Positions 1-9,083 of a DNA stretch of 64,000 nt are shown one piece after another (within the stretch, counting starts at the first letter, position 1; each line of letters opens with the position of its first letter). The notes beneath the pieces are model-generated. The model had not been told where the DNA came from. It ran no database searches and saw only the letters and a list, made by a program, of their open reading frames with translations. The translations under genes were made by a program, and so were the position numbers. The stretch is from Isoptericola variabilis 225. Lineage in GTDB: Bacteria; Actinomycetota; Actinomycetes; Actinomycetales; Cellulomonadaceae. The DNA is taken from NCBI RefSeq assembly GCF_000215105.1, contig NC_015588.1, forward strand, positions 1,426,001-1,490,000. The letters run 5' to 3'.

Positions 1-1
1 C

Positions 2-292
2 GAGGAGCTCGGCGTCGTCGTGCGGCCGGAGGACCTGCGCCCGCTCACGACCATGCACCGCGGGATGCCCGGCGGTCCGGCGCTCGAGCAGCGGGTCGAC
101 TTCTTCTTCGAGGCCGTGCGCTGGCAGGGCGAGCCCGCGCTGCGCGAGGCCAAGGCCGACGACCTGGGCTGGTTCCCGTTCGTCGCGCTGCCCGACCCGG
201 TGGTGCCGCACGAGCTGGTCGTGCTGCGCGCGATCCAGGACGGGCACGTGCCGCCGATCCTCGCGTACGGGTTCGGGTCGCCCGGTCAGTGA
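2..292 (+). CDS. NUDIX hydrolase, 3-prime end only
   Basis: This is the C-terminal part of a NUDIX family hydrolase whose start lies outside the window. The first visible residues, EELGVVV, match the end of the NUDIX box (REUXEEXGU), whose glutamates bind the metal that activates hydrolysis of nucleoside-diphosphate-X substrates. The tail (GWFPFVALPDPVVPHE) is the helix and loop usual after the box. About 96 residues are present, so roughly the N-terminal third is missing. The substrate cannot be told from this part. The stop overlaps the 3-prime end of the convergent DUF899 gene by 7 bp. Family membership is fairly sure; the specific function is not. Confidence 0.75.
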   Translation, partial: EELGVVVRPEDLRPLTTMHRGMPGGPALEQRVDFFFEAVRWQGEPALREAKADDLGWFPFVALPDPVVPHELVVLRAIQDGHVPPILAYGFGSPGQ

Positions 293-1034
293 TGGTGGTG
301 GGGCGTCACCGCCCCCGCGGGTGCGGCACCGGGGCGCGTCCACTGCGGCACCGGCCGGCCGTCGGCCTTCCACCAGGTCCCGGTGGGGTGCCGGGGCCAC
401 CCCTCGGGCGAGTCCTCCCACTCCTCCTGGCGCCCGTAGACCGTCATGTCGAGCAGCTGTGCCTGCGCCATGACGGCCTCGACGCCGCGGTACGTCGTCT
501 CGTTCGTGAGGAAGACCCGGTCGCCGACGCGCAGGTAGAACGACAGGAGCCCGCGGTCGTCGGACAGGCCGCCGCCGACCGCCTCGTCCGTGACGCCGAG
601 CATCGAGTACCACGGCACGGTGTACCCCATGAACTCGACGTAGGGAGCGACCTCGTCCCACGGTCCCTCGCAGAAGACCGCGAAGCTCACGCCGCGGTGA
701 TGGAGGTAGACCGCGTCCTGCAGGCTCCAGATGCTCGCCGTGCAGCCCTCGCACTGCCCCTCGATCCCGGCCCCGGGGTGCCACATGTGCTTGTACGCGA
801 CGAGCTGGTCGCGTCCCTCGAACACGTCGAGGAAGGAGACGGGGCCGTCTGGCCCGACGAGCGTCGCTCCGGCGTCGACCTCGGTCATCGGCAGGCGGCG
901 CCGGGCCGCCGCGATCGCGTTGCCCTCGCGGGTGTGGGCCTTCTCACGCGCAGCGCCTCCCGCGTGCGCTGCCAGGCCTCGCGGTCGACGACGGGCGGGA
1001 CCGCGCGGGCGGTGTCGTGGTGCAACGTGGTCAT
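286..1034 (-). pseudogene. DUF899 family thioredoxin-like protein, frameshifted near its N-terminus
   Basis: From about position 950 down to 286 the minus strand reads an intact DUF899 protein (thioredoxin-like fold, function poorly known): REKAHTREGNAIAAARRRLP, then MTEVDAGATL, the WHPGAG and QCEGC segments, and a His-rich end (PHHHH). The natural start appears to be ATG at 1034. It has a strong GAGGAGG site about 6 nt upstream and begins MTTLHHDTARAVPPVVDREA, the usual family N-terminus. That start is in another frame. The two frames meet around 945-955 (REALRV then REKAH), where loss of 4 nt from a GCGT direct repeat would explain the shift. It may be a true mutation or an assembly error. 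A shorter product from the internal ATG at MTEVDAG remains possible. Confidence 0.65.
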
Positions 1035-1130
1035 GGCGGCCTCCTCGTCCGGGCGCACGGCACGTCCCGTGCCGACATCCGTCCGACTGCGGGGGGTGCC
1101 CAGGAGTCATCGGTCGCCCGGGCGCGCACG

Positions 1131-1136
1131 TAGGCT
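1131..1136 (+). promoter_or_regulatory. -10 element TAGGCT, leaderless start of the PPOX gene
   Basis: TAGGCT fits the actinobacterial TANNNT -10 pattern and lies 6 nt before the GTG at 1143. Transcription would therefore start on or next to the start codon. No Shine-Dalgarno sequence is visible. No good -35 element was seen. Confidence 0.45.
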
Positions 1137-1142
1137 CGCCCC

Positions 1143-1547
1143 GTGATCCGCCTCAACCCCGAGCAGCTCGTCTTCGTCACCGAGCGACACCTGGCCACGC
1201 TCACGACGCTGCGCGCCGACGGCTCGCCGCACGTGGTTCCCGTGGCGTTCACCTGGGACGCCGACGCGGGCCTGCTGCGGATCACGACGAAGCGCGGCTC
1301 GGTCAAGGCCGCGAACGCGCGCCGACGGCTCCCCGACGGGTCGCCCCCGCGCGCGGCCGTGTGCCAGGTCGAGGGCGGCCGGTGGCTCACGCTCGAGGGC
1401 ACGATCGAGGTCAGCGAGGACCCCGACGAGGTGGCCGACGCCGTCGCGCGCTACGCCCGGCGGTACCGCCAGCTCGAGCACGACCCCGAGCGCGTCGTGC
1501 TGCGCCTCACGCCCGACCGCGTCATGGCGTCGGCGTACATGGCGTGA
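1143..1547 (+). CDS. PPOX-class (F420-dependent type) flavin/deazaflavin-binding protein
   Basis: The 134-residue protein has the split-barrel fold of the pyridoxamine-5-phosphate-oxidase-like superfamily. It shows the early LATLTTLRADGSPHVVPVAF strand pair and the LLRITTKRGSVKAANARR segment typical of the small actinobacterial PPOX proteins, many of which use cofactor F420. Typical length is 125-150 residues, so it looks complete. Substrate cannot be inferred. The GTG start is chosen because a TAGGCT -10 hexamer lies 6 nt upstream, pointing to a leaderless transcript. It is convergent with the HNH gene 33 bp downstream. Confidence 0.75.
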   Translation: MIRLNPEQLVFVTERHLATLTTLRADGSPHVVPVAFTWDADAGLLRITTKRGSVKAANARRRLPDGSPPRAAVCQVEGGRWLTLEGTIEVSEDPDEVADAVARYARRYRQLEHDPERVVLRLTPDRVMASAYMA

Positions 1548-1580
1548 AGCGCCCACGGCACGAGCCGCCGGGCCGATCCC

Positions 1581-3167
1581 TCAGAACGGGGGTGGGCCGG
1601 TCTGCTGTTCCGCCGTGCTGCCGGGTGGGCCTTCCTCGCGCGGTGGTCGGTGGGCGGGGTCGGCGATCGTGGGTGGTCGGTCGTGCTGGTGGCCGGTGGG
1701 TGCGGTCCATCGGGTGGTGCCGGTGGCCGGGTCGTGGGTGACGTGCCAGCCGCCGAGGGTCTTGGCGCGGTGGTGGGTGCGGCACAGGGCGTGGAGGTTG
1801 TCGCCGTGGGTCTGCGGGGCGTCCCGGTCCGGGTCGAACGGGTCGAGGTGGTCGAGGTCGGTGCGCCAGGCGGGCACGCGGCAGCCGGGGAAGGTGCAGG
1901 TGATGTCGCGGGCGATGACCGCGGCACGCAGTGCGGGGCTGGGCCGGTAGGACCGTGAGGACAGGTCGGTCAGGACGCCGGTGGCGGGGTCGGTGAGGAT
2001 CCGCCGCCAGGTGGCGTCGGGGTCGGCGGCCAGCGCCCGGGCGACCGCCGCGGGAACCGGTCCGTGGCCGGCGAGCAGGCCGGGCAGGTCGTCGGCGCCG
2101 AGCAGCGTGGAGGCGGCCACCGTGACCTGGACGCCGGGCCGGCGGCCGGTCGCCGGCCCGGTCGCGGAGCCGTGCACTGACCCGGTCGGGGTGAGGTCGC
2201 CCGTCACGAGGCCGACCAGGGCGTCGGCGCGGCACGCGTCGAGGCGGCGGGTCTCCCCGGGGGTGCGGTGCATCGGCACGGCGACCTGCTCGACCGCGGC
2301 CAGGACGCGGGCGGCGTCGTCGGCGGGCAGGTAGGCGGTGAGGTAGGCCATCGCGTCGTCCACCGGCTCCAGGCGCACGAACCGCTCGGAGCGGGCGGCG
2401 TGGTGCCGCCGTTCGGCGCCGTCCGGGTCGATGCGGATCTCGGCACGGCGCAGCCGCTCGCGCAGCTGCGGCACGGTGAGGCGCTCCGCCTCGGGCAGCA
2501 CCTCGCGCACCGCAGCCCGGCGCCGGTCGTCCGGCAGGCGGCCGGTAGCGATCAGCGTCTCGGCCTTGCGCCGGTCGATCCGGCCGGTCGCGAGGGCGTC
2601 GGCCACCTCGGGCAGCCCGGCGGTGCCGTGCGCGACGGTGACCAGCTGCGCGGCCGCGTGCCGCGTCATCCCGAGCCGGGCGGCCACCCCGTCGACCGTG
2701 AACTCGTGCTCGGCCGACCCGCGGGTGCGTTCCAGCAGCTCGGCCAGCGCCCGCGCCGACCCGGCCTGCGCCCACGCGGCGACCCGCTCCCACGCCGCCA
2801 GCACCTCCACGAGCGTGTGGTCGTCCAGGTCGGCCGGCTCCAGCGCGACCAGCCGTGACGCCAGCCCCGGACCCGGCAGCGCCGCGTCCAGCTCCGCCGC
2901 CAGGCTCGCGGCCGGTTCGACGGCGGCACGCGCACGATCGCCGTTGGCGAACCATGCGACGTCGGGCACGAACACCTCGTCGACCATCCGCGCGAGCTCA
3001 CGCTCCACCGCGGAGCCCAGCACCGCCTCGACGGGCGAGGGTGCGGGCGGTCCCGGCACGACCGGGGCACGGGCAGCGCCGGGACCGCCCGTCCGAGCGC
3101 GCGACACGCGGGCGGGATGGCTGCCGCCGTGCGCTGCATCGCTCCACTCGAACATGTGTTCGATCAT
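1581..3167 (-). CDS. DUF222 / HNH endonuclease domain protein (13E12-repeat type)
   Basis: This 528-residue protein has the DUF222 region over roughly residues 40-330 and a C-terminal HNH nuclease domain. The latter shows the CTFPGC cysteine pair, the DLDHLDPF motif and the LHALCRTHHRAKT segment (His/Asn/His plus a zinc cysteine). Such genes are abundant in actinobacteria (the 13E12 family of mycobacteria) and often vary in copy number, so it may have been mobile. The ATG at 3167 (MIEHMFEW) is preferred over an upstream one because GGAGG lies 8 nt before it. A perfect SOS-type half-site palindrome covers codons 2-7, suggesting LexA control. A Pro/Arg-rich linker follows the HNH domain. The biological role of the nuclease is unknown. 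Confidence 0.85.
   Translation of the reverse strand: MIEHMFEWSDAAHGGSHPARVSRARTGGPGAARAPVVPGPPAPSPVEAVLGSAVERELARMVDEVFVPDVAWFANGDRARAAVEPAASLAAELDAALPGPGLASRLVALEPADLDDHTLVEVLAAWERVAAWAQAGSARALAELLERTRGSAEHEFTVDGVAARLGMTRHAAAQLVTVAHGTAGLPEVADALATGRIDRRKAETLIATGRLPDDRRRAAVREVLPEAERLTVPQLRERLRRAEIRIDPDGAERRHHAARSERFVRLEPVDDAMAYLTAYLPADDAARVLAAVEQVAVPMHRTPGETRRLDACRADALVGLVTGDLTPTGSVHGSATGPATGRRPGVQVTVAASTLLGADDLPGLLAGHGPVPAAVARALAADPDATWRRILTDPATGVLTDLSSRSYRPSPALRAAVIARDITCTFPGCRVPAWRTDLDHLDPFDPDRDAPQTHGDNLHALCRTHHRAKTLGGWHVTHDPATGTTRWTAPTGHQHDRPPTIADPAHRPPREEGPPGSTAEQQTGPPPF
3148..3163. promoter_or_regulatory. Predicted LexA (SOS) box within the start of the HNH gene
   Basis: The 16-mer TCGAACATGTGTTCGA matches the actinobacterial SOS box TCGAAC-N4-GTTCGA with both 6-bp half-sites perfect. 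It lies just inside the coding start of the DUF222/HNH gene, overlapping codons 2-7. Mycobacterial 13E12-family genes are known members of the SOS response, which fits. LexA binding here would block transcription elongation or a promoter that ends at the start codon. Confidence 0.75.
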
Positions 3168-3280
3168 AGTGGAAGCCTCCGACACCGCGCATGGGGTGCA
3201 GAGCCCTGACCTCGGCCGACACCCGGACCCTGCCAGATGCCACCGGCACCGCGAGCGTTCGCCGCGCCCCCAGCGGAGCG

Positions 3281-3511
3281 TCAGGCGACGACCGCCGACT
3301 CGTCGCCCTGCGGCGTGGCGAGCGTCACGCGGTCGCCGCGGACGAGCTGACGCCCGCGCCGCGTCTCGACCTCGCCGTTGACGCGCACCTCGCCGTCGGC
3401 CACGAGGTCCCGGGCCTGCGTGCCCGACTCCGCGAGCCCGGCGAGCTTGAGGAACTGGCCCAGGCGGATGATGTCGTCGCGGATCGGGACCTCGATCGGG
3501 GGGTTCGTCAT
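3281..3511 (-). CDS. Small RNA-binding S4 domain protein
   Basis: The 76-residue protein is essentially a single S4 RNA-binding domain. Visible signatures are IRLGQFLKLAGLAESGTQAR, then GEVRVNGEVETRRGRQL, the usual helix-turn followed by the G-x-V-x-V-N-G strand. It resembles the YbcJ/YaaA-type stand-alone S4 proteins thought to bind structured RNA or the ribosome; the exact target is unknown. The ATG at 3511 matches the usual family length of 70-80 residues. The longer upstream reading is Arg-rich shadow sequence. It is divergent from hisD, with 59 bp between the start codons. Confidence 0.8.
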   Translation of the reverse strand: MTNPPIEVPIRDDIIRLGQFLKLAGLAESGTQARDLVADGEVRVNGEVETRRGRQLVRGDRVTLATPQGDESAVVA

Positions 3512-3558
3512 GCGCCCATTGTCCGGGACGGCCGGCGCGTCCGCCGGGGCCGCGGACC

Positions 3559-3564
3559 TAGACT
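3559..3564 (+). promoter_or_regulatory. -10 element TAGACT, leaderless hisD promoter
   Basis: TAGACT lies 6 nt before the GTG start of hisD at 3571, in the same arrangement as upstream of hisC (12513). No Shine-Dalgarno sequence precedes the GTG, so a leaderless mRNA is likely. The -35 region is not recognisable. Confidence 0.5.
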
Positions 3565-3570
3565 GGCCGC

Positions 3571-4896
3571 GTGATCCAGCGCATCGACCTTCGCGGCCGT
3601 CAGCTCTCGCGCAAGGAGCTGCTCGGCGTGCTCCCACGCGCCGAGGTCGGCGTCGACCAGGCGGTCGACGCCGTCGCCCCGATCCTCGAGGACGTCCGCC
3701 GTCGCGGCGCCGCCGCCCTGCGCGACGTCGCCGAGCGGTTCGACGGCGTGCGCCCGGCCGACCTGCGGGTTCCGGCCGCCGCGCTCGACGACGCCCTCGC
3801 GACACTCGACGCCGGCGTGCGGGCGGGGCTCGAGGAGGCGATCCGCCGCGTGCGGCGCGTGCACGCCGAGCAGCGGCCCGTCGAGCACACGACGACGCTC
3901 GCCGACGGCGCCCAGGTGCGCCAGCGCTGGATCCCCGTGCAGCGCGTGGGGCTCTACGCGCCCGGCGGGCTCGCGGTGTACCCGTCGTCGGTCGTCATGA
4001 ACGTGGTCGCGGCGCAGGAGGCGGGCGTGCCCGGCCTCGCCGTGGCGTCGCCGCCGCAGAAGGACAACGGCGGCCTGCCGCACCCGACGATCCTCGCGGC
4101 GTGCGCGCTGCTCGGCGTGGACGAGGTCTACGCGGTGGGCGGCGCCCAGGCGGTGGCCATGTTCGCCTACGGCGCCGACGGGAGCGAGCCGCAGGACGGC
4201 GAGGTGCTGTGCGAGCCGGTCGACGTCGTCACGGGTCCCGGCAACGTCTACGTCGCCGCCGCCAAGCGGCTCGTGCGCGGCGTCGTGGGCATCGACGCCG
4301 AGGCGGGCCCGACCGAGATCGCCGTGCTCGCGGACGACACGGCCGACGCCGGTCACGTCGCGCTCGACCTCATCAGCCAGGCGGAGCACGACCCCATGGC
4401 CGCCTCGGTGCTCGTGACGCCGTCGGTCGAGCTGGCGGCGGCCGTCGAGGCGCGGCTCGCCGACCTCGCGGACGCGACCAAGCACGCGGTGCGCGTGACC
4501 CAGGCGCTCGGCGGCCCGCAGTCGGCGGTCGTGCTGGTCGACGACGTCGAGCACGGCCTCGAGGTCGTCGACGCGTACGGCGCGGAGCACCTCGAGATCC
4601 AGACGGCGGACGCCGCGGCGCTCGCGGAGCGGGTTCGATCGGCCGGGGCGATCTTCGTCGGCCCGTGGTCCCCGGTGTCGCTCGGCGACTACATGGCCGG
4701 CTCGAACCACGTGCTGCCGACCGGCGGCTCGGCGCACTTCGCGAGCGGGCTCGGCGTGCACTCGTTCCTCAAGTCCGTGCAGGTCGTCGAGTACACGCGC
4801 GAGGCGCTCGAGGAGGTCGCCGACCGGATCGTCGCGGTGGCGAACGACGAGGACCTGCCCGCGCACGGCGAGGCCGTCCGGGGCCGGCTGCAGTAG
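3571..4896 (+). CDS. hisD: Histidinol dehydrogenase
   Basis: HisD performs the last two steps of histidine synthesis, the NAD-dependent oxidation of L-histidinol to L-histidine through the aldehyde, using zinc. The 441 residues match the family length. The SQAEHDP motif around residue 270 carries the zinc-binding Gln and His. [12 protein letters not shown] and [11 protein letters not shown] are family blocks, and the C-terminal [19 protein letters not shown] segment holds the catalytic region. The GTG start has a -10 hexamer 6 nt upstream. In mycobacteria hisD is followed directly by hisC; here a 7.6-kb helicase-bearing segment separates them. Confidence 0.95.
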   Translation: MIQRIDLRGRQLSRKELLGVLPRAEVGVDQAVDAVAPILEDVRRRGAAALRDVAERFDGVRPADLRVPAAALDDALATLDAGVRAGLEEAIRRVRRVHAEQRPVEHTTTLADGAQVRQRWIPVQRVGLYAPGGLAVYPSSVVMNVVAAQEAGVPGLAVASPPQKDNGGLPHPTILAACALLGVDEVYAVGGAQAVAMFAYGADGSEPQDGEVLCEPVDVVTGPGNVYVAAAKRLVRGVVGIDAEAGPTEIAVLADDTADAGHVALDLISQAEHDPMAASVLVTPSVELAAAVEARLADLADATKHAVRVTQALGGPQSAVVLVDDVEHGLEVVDAYGAEHLEIQTADAAALAERVRSAGAIFVGPWSPVSLGDYMAGSNHVLPTGGSAHFASGLGVHSFLKSVQVVEYTREALEEVADRIVAVANDEDLPAHGEAVRGRLQ

Positions 4897-4917
4897 CGCC
4901 GCGCGCCCGCGCGCCCC

Positions 4918-5673
4918 TCAGCCGAGCCCGACCTGATCGGCGAGGCGGGCCGCGGCGTCGGCCACGGCCCGGCTCTGCGCCGGCGGGACGACCTCGTCCC
5001 GGTCGCCGTGGACGACGGTCACCGGGACGTCGCTCACGGCGACGTGCTCGAGCACGTCGAAGCGGTCGCGCAGCAGCGCCCGCACGGGCAGGAACGGGTA
5101 GTGGTGGGCGCCGGCGTCGACGAGCGACGTGAACGGCGAGCGCAGCAGCAGGCCCGCCGGGGGCACCTGCTCCTGGAGCGCCGCCACGACCCCCGTCCCG
5201 AGCGACTCGCCGAGGTAGATCGTGCGGTCGGCCGGGTAGTCGCGATCGGCGAGCGCGCGCTGGGCGGCGAGCGCGTCGCGCAGGAGGCCGCGCTCCGACG
5301 GTCGGCCGGGTTTGCCGCCGTACCCGCGGTAGTCGAGCAGCAGCACCGCGAAGCCGCGCTCGGCGAGGAGCTCGGCGAGAGCCGCGCGTCCGAGCCGGTT
5401 GCCGCCGTTGCCGGGCGCCACGAGCACCGCCGCCCGGCGGTCCGCGGCGGTGGGCCGCACGAACCATGCCTGGAGCTCGAGCCCGTCGTCCGTCGTGAGC
5501 GTGACGTCCTCGCCGCCGTCGATCACGTCCGCCGTCGGGCCGGGGGAGCCCCGGTCGGGGTGGTAGACGAGCGCGTCCTGCGCGAGCCAGGCGGCGCCCA
5601 CCGCGAGCCCGGCGGTCAGCGCCACGACCGCGGCGACCGCAGCCGCGGCGCGCCCTCGCCTCACCTGGTCCAC
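4918..5673 (-). CDS. Membrane-anchored alpha/beta hydrolase, apparently lacking its catalytic histidine
   Basis: The product of about 251 residues has an N-terminal membrane anchor (AAAAVAAVVALTAGLAVGAA) followed by an alpha/beta hydrolase domain of the BEM46/YfhR type. The oxyanion region VLVAPGNGGNR, the nucleophile elbow YLGESLG (Ser) and the acid loop VHGDRDEVVP (Asp) are present. Family members continue about 30 more residues to a GH catalytic histidine, but this protein stops soon after the acid loop (ADQVGLG). It therefore looks C-terminally truncated, ending 21 bp from convergent hisD. Starts at GTG 5673 or GTG 5664 are both possible; neither has a good ribosome site. Activity is doubtful. 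Confidence 0.7.
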   Translation of the reverse strand: MDQVRRGRAAAAVAAVVALTAGLAVGAAWLAQDALVYHPDRGSPGPTADVIDGGEDVTLTTDDGLELQAWFVRPTAADRRAAVLVAPGNGGNRLGRAALAELLAERGFAVLLLDYRGYGGKPGRPSERGLLRDALAAQRALADRDYPADRTIYLGESLGTGVVAALQEQVPPAGLLLRSPFTSLVDAGAHHYPFLPVRALLRDRFDVLEHVAVSDVPVTVVHGDRDEVVPPAQSRAVADAAARLADQVGLG

Positions 5674-5785
5674 GGGTCCATCGTCGGTCCCGGCGGCCGT
5701 GCGCACGGCGGCGACCGAAATACTGTGCCAAGCAGTCACGACGTCGGCCCGCGGCCGTGTCCCCGGCCCGTGCGAGCATGGACCC

Positions 5786-8700
5786 ATGCCCGCCGCGCCG
5801 CCCCGCATCGACCCGGTCGCCGTCGGCGGCATCGTCGGCGCCGCGACGTTCCGGCGGGCGCAGGGATACGAGCGCGCGGGCATGGTCAGCACGTGGCGGT
5901 GGGACGCCGAGGGGCTGACGCTGACCGCGCGCGTCGCGGGGAGCGGCCCGCAGCCGTACACGTGCCACGTGTGGTTCACGGTGGGCGCGGACGGCCGGTA
6001 CGCGGTCGAGGCCTCGTCCTGCTCGTGCCCCGTCCGGGCCGACTGCAAGCACGTCGCGGCGACGCTGCTGCACGTGGGCCGGCACGGCCAGGAGGGACGC
6101 GGCCCCGAGCGGCCACGGGACGGCGGCTGGCGCGACGTGCTCGCGCCCGTCACGGCGGGCACGGACGGCCCGACGGCGGGGCCGGCGTCGGGCGGCGTGC
6201 TGCCGGTCGCGCTGCGCTTCCGGCTCGACGGTGCCTTCGGGGACCTGCGCCCCGAGCTCACCGTCCGCCCCGCGGTGCCCGCGCGCGGCGGCGGCTGGAA
6301 GGCCGCGCCCGAGGCGAGCTGGGACGCGCTCGCGACAGGCCTGTACGCGTTCGCGGAGACCCGTGCGGTACCCGCCCCCGAGGTGCGTCGCTGGTTCGCG
6401 GACCTGGGCGGCGTCCTGCGCGACCGGGTGGCGTTCGGCCGCGGCGGCGCGGCGTGGCGCCCGCTGTCGGCGGGCGGGCGCGCCGTCTGGCCGCTGCTCG
6501 CCGAGGCCGCCGAGCTCGGCATCCCGCTCGTCGGCCAGGGCACGCGCGACGAGGTCGTGCTGGCCGGCGCGGCGCTGCTGCGACTCGAGGCCGGCGCCAC
6601 GGCCGCGGGGGTGCGGCTCGCACCCGTCGTGGCGTTCGACGGCGTCGACGCGGACGCGAGCGCCCGGCTCGGCAGCGTGGGCGACACCGGTCTCTACGCG
6701 GCCGAGGTGCGCGAGGGCCGCACCGTGCTGCTCCTGGGCCCCGTGCCGCGGCGGCTGACCGGCGGCGCGCGCGAGCTCCTCACGGTCGGCCCCGTCGAGG
6801 TGCCGGACGCCGACGTGCCCGAGCTGCTCGCCGACCACCTTCCCGCGCTGCGCCGCGCGGCCACCGTGGTGTCCGACGGCACGCTCGAGCTGCCCGCGCC
6901 GCCCCGCCCGGTGCTCGTGGCCACCGCAGCCTTCTCCTCACCCGAGCACGCGGAGCTCTCCTGGGCCTGGGAGTACCCCCGGCACGACGGCACGCCGCGT
7001 ACCGTCGCGCTCGACGGTGCGCCCGCCGACCCGCTCCGCGACGCGGGCGCCGAGGCGGAGATCCGGGAGAAGGCGCAGGCCGCGGTGCGCGCGGTCCCGG
7101 GCTTCGAGCGCTTCGAGGTGGGTCTGCAGCACCGCTTCACCGGGCTCGACGCGCTCGACCTCGCCCACGGGGTGCTGCCCGCGCTCGAGGCGGCCGGCGA
7201 CGTGCGCGTCGACGCGACGGACGTCCCGGGCTACCTCCACCTGGACGCGGCGCCGCGCGTCGTCGTGGACGGCGCGCCGTCGGGCGACCTGGACTGGCTC
7301 GACCTCGGCATCACGGTGACGGTCGCGGGCAAGGAGATCCCCTTCTCGCGGCTGTTCACCGCGCTCGCCCGGGGCGACCGGCGCCTCCTGCTGGTCGACG
7401 GGTCGTGGATGCGGCTCGACCAGCCCGTCCTCGGCCGGCTCAAGGACCTCATCGACGAAGCGGCGGCGCTCAGCGACGTGCCCGGCCGGCCGCGGGTCAG
7501 CCGCTACGACGGCCACCTGTGGGCCGAGCTCGAGGACCTCGCCGACGTCGTCGAGGCGTCCGAGCGCTGGCGCCGCGCCGTCGCGGGGCTGCGCGACCTG
7601 GCCGACGGCGCGGCCGCGCACGAGCCGCTGCCCGCGCCCGCCGGGCTGCGCGCGGAGCTGCGGCCCTACCAGCACCAGGCGTTCGAGTGGCTCACGTTCC
7701 TGTGGCGGCACGGGCTCGGCGGGATCCTCGCGGACGACATGGGTCTCGGCAAGACGGTCGAGACCCTCGCGTTCCTCGCCCACGCGCGCGCCGTGGAGCC
7801 GGACGCGCCGCCGTTCCTCGTGGTCGCACCCGCGTCGGTGGTGGGCAACTGGGCCGACGAGGCCGCCCGCTTCACGCCGGGCCTGACGGTCCGCACGCTC
7901 ACGTCCACGGCGGGCAGGGCACGCACGACGGTCGACGCCCTCGTGGAGGGGGCCGACGTCGTCGTCACCTCGTACGCGGTGCACCGGCTCGAGCACGAGG
8001 CGCTCGGCGCGCGCGAGTGGGCCGGCCTCGTCCTCGACGAGGCGCAGTTCGTCAAGAACCACCGCACGCGTGCGCACCAGGTCGCACGGAGCGTCCGCGC
8101 GTCGTTCCGGCTCGCGATCACGGGCACGCCGCTCGAGAACGACCTGACGGAGCTGTGGGCGCTGCTCGCGATCGTCGCCCCCGGCCTGTTCCCGTCCGAG
8201 GCGCGGTTCCGCGCCGAGATCGTCCGGCCGGTCGGCGCCCGGGCGCTCACGGACGACCCGGCGGTGGTCGCCGCCGGCAACCGCGCGCTCGCCCGCCTCC
8301 GGCGCCGCCTGCGCACCGTCATGCTCCGTCGGACCAAGGAGCAGGTCGCGCCCGAGCTGCCCGAGCGGCAGGAGCAGGTGCTGCGCGTGCCCCTCGGCCG
8401 CGAGCACCGCAAGGTCTACGACACGCACCTGCAGCGCGAGCGTCGGCGTTTGCTCGGCCTGCTCGAGGACTTCGAGGCGAACCGCGTCGCGATCTTCCGG
8501 TCCCTGACGACGCTGCGCCGGCTCGCGCTCGACGCCTCGCTCGTCGACGCCGAGTACGCCCGCGTGCCGTCGGCCAAGCTCGACGTGCTCCTCGACCAGC
8601 TCGCCGAGCTCGCCGCCGAGGGGCACCGCGCGCTCGTCTTCTCCCAGTTCACGTCGTTCCTGCAGCGCGTCGCGCGACGCTGCGAGGACGCCGGCATCCG

Positions 8701-9079
8701 GGTCGCCTACCTCGACGGCGCGACGCGCCGCCGTGCCGACGTCGTCCGCGGCTTCAAGGACGGCGACGCGCCCGTCTTCCTCATCAGCCTCAAGGCGGGC
8801 GGCTTCGGGCTCAACCTCACCGAGGCCGACCACGTCTACCTGCTCGACCCCTGGTGGAACCCGGCCGCCGAGGCGCAGGCCGTGGACCGCACCCACCGCA
8901 TCGGCCAGACGCGCAACGTCGTCGTGACCCGCCTGGTCGCCGCGGACACGATCGAGGAGAAGGTCATGGCGCTCGCGCGGCGCAAGGCCGCGCTGTTCGA
9001 CGCCGTGGTCGACGACGAGCACGGCACGTTCGCGCGGGCGCTCGCCGCGGACGACGTGCGCGGCCTGCTCGACGCGTAG
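5786..9079 (+). CDS. SWIM zinc finger / SNF2-family DNA-dependent ATPase
   Basis: This 1097-residue protein is a bacterial Snf2 (RapA/HepA-related) ATPase. Near residue 80 a SWIM zinc finger is visible (SSCSCPVRADCKHVAATLLH: CxC...CxH). The helicase core starts near residue 620 (LRPYQHQAFEWL), with Walker A DDMGLGKT near 650, the DEAQ box (LDEAQFVKN) near 750, and motifs V-VI in FGLNLTEADHV and DRTHRIGQTR near 1035. Such enzymes translocate on duplex DNA to remodel nucleoprotein or displace polymerase; the target is unknown. The ATG at 5786 fits the start of conserved sequence. It is convergent with the RecQ gene, the two stops being 5 bp apart. Together they form the core of the segment splitting hisD from hisC. 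Confidence 0.9.
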   Translation: MPAAPPRIDPVAVGGIVGAATFRRAQGYERAGMVSTWRWDAEGLTLTARVAGSGPQPYTCHVWFTVGADGRYAVEASSCSCPVRADCKHVAATLLHVGRHGQEGRGPERPRDGGWRDVLAPVTAGTDGPTAGPASGGVLPVALRFRLDGAFGDLRPELTVRPAVPARGGGWKAAPEASWDALATGLYAFAETRAVPAPEVRRWFADLGGVLRDRVAFGRGGAAWRPLSAGGRAVWPLLAEAAELGIPLVGQGTRDEVVLAGAALLRLEAGATAAGVRLAPVVAFDGVDADASARLGSVGDTGLYAAEVREGRTVLLLGPVPRRLTGGARELLTVGPVEVPDADVPELLADHLPALRRAATVVSDGTLELPAPPRPVLVATAAFSSPEHAELSWAWEYPRHDGTPRTVALDGAPADPLRDAGAEAEIREKAQAAVRAVPGFERFEVGLQHRFTGLDALDLAHGVLPALEAAGDVRVDATDVPGYLHLDAAPRVVVDGAPSGDLDWLDLGITVTVAGKEIPFSRLFTALARGDRRLLLVDGSWMRLDQPVLGRLKDLIDEAAALSDVPGRPRVSRYDGHLWAELEDLADVVEASERWRRAVAGLRDLADGAAAHEPLPAPAGLRAELRPYQHQAFEWLTFLWRHGLGGILADDMGLGKTVETLAFLAHARAVEPDAPPFLVVAPASVVGNWADEAARFTPGLTVRTLTSTAGRARTTVDALVEGADVVVTSYAVHRLEHEALGAREWAGLVLDEAQFVKNHRTRAHQVARSVRASFRLAITGTPLENDLTELWALLAIVAPGLFPSEARFRAEIVRPVGARALTDDPAVVAAGNRALARLRRRLRTVMLRRTKEQVAPELPERQEQVLRVPLGREHRKVYDTHLQRERRRLLGLLEDFEANRVAIFRSLTTLRRLALDASLVDAEYARVPSAKLDVLLDQLAELAAEGHRALVFSQFTSFLQRVARRCEDAGIRVAYLDGATRRRADVVRGFKDGDAPVFLISLKAGGFGLNLTEADHVYLLDPWWNPAAEAQAVDRTHRIGQTRNVVVTRLVAADTIEEKVMALARRKAALFDAVVDDEHGTFARALAADDVRGLLDA

Positions 9080-9083
9080 GGCC

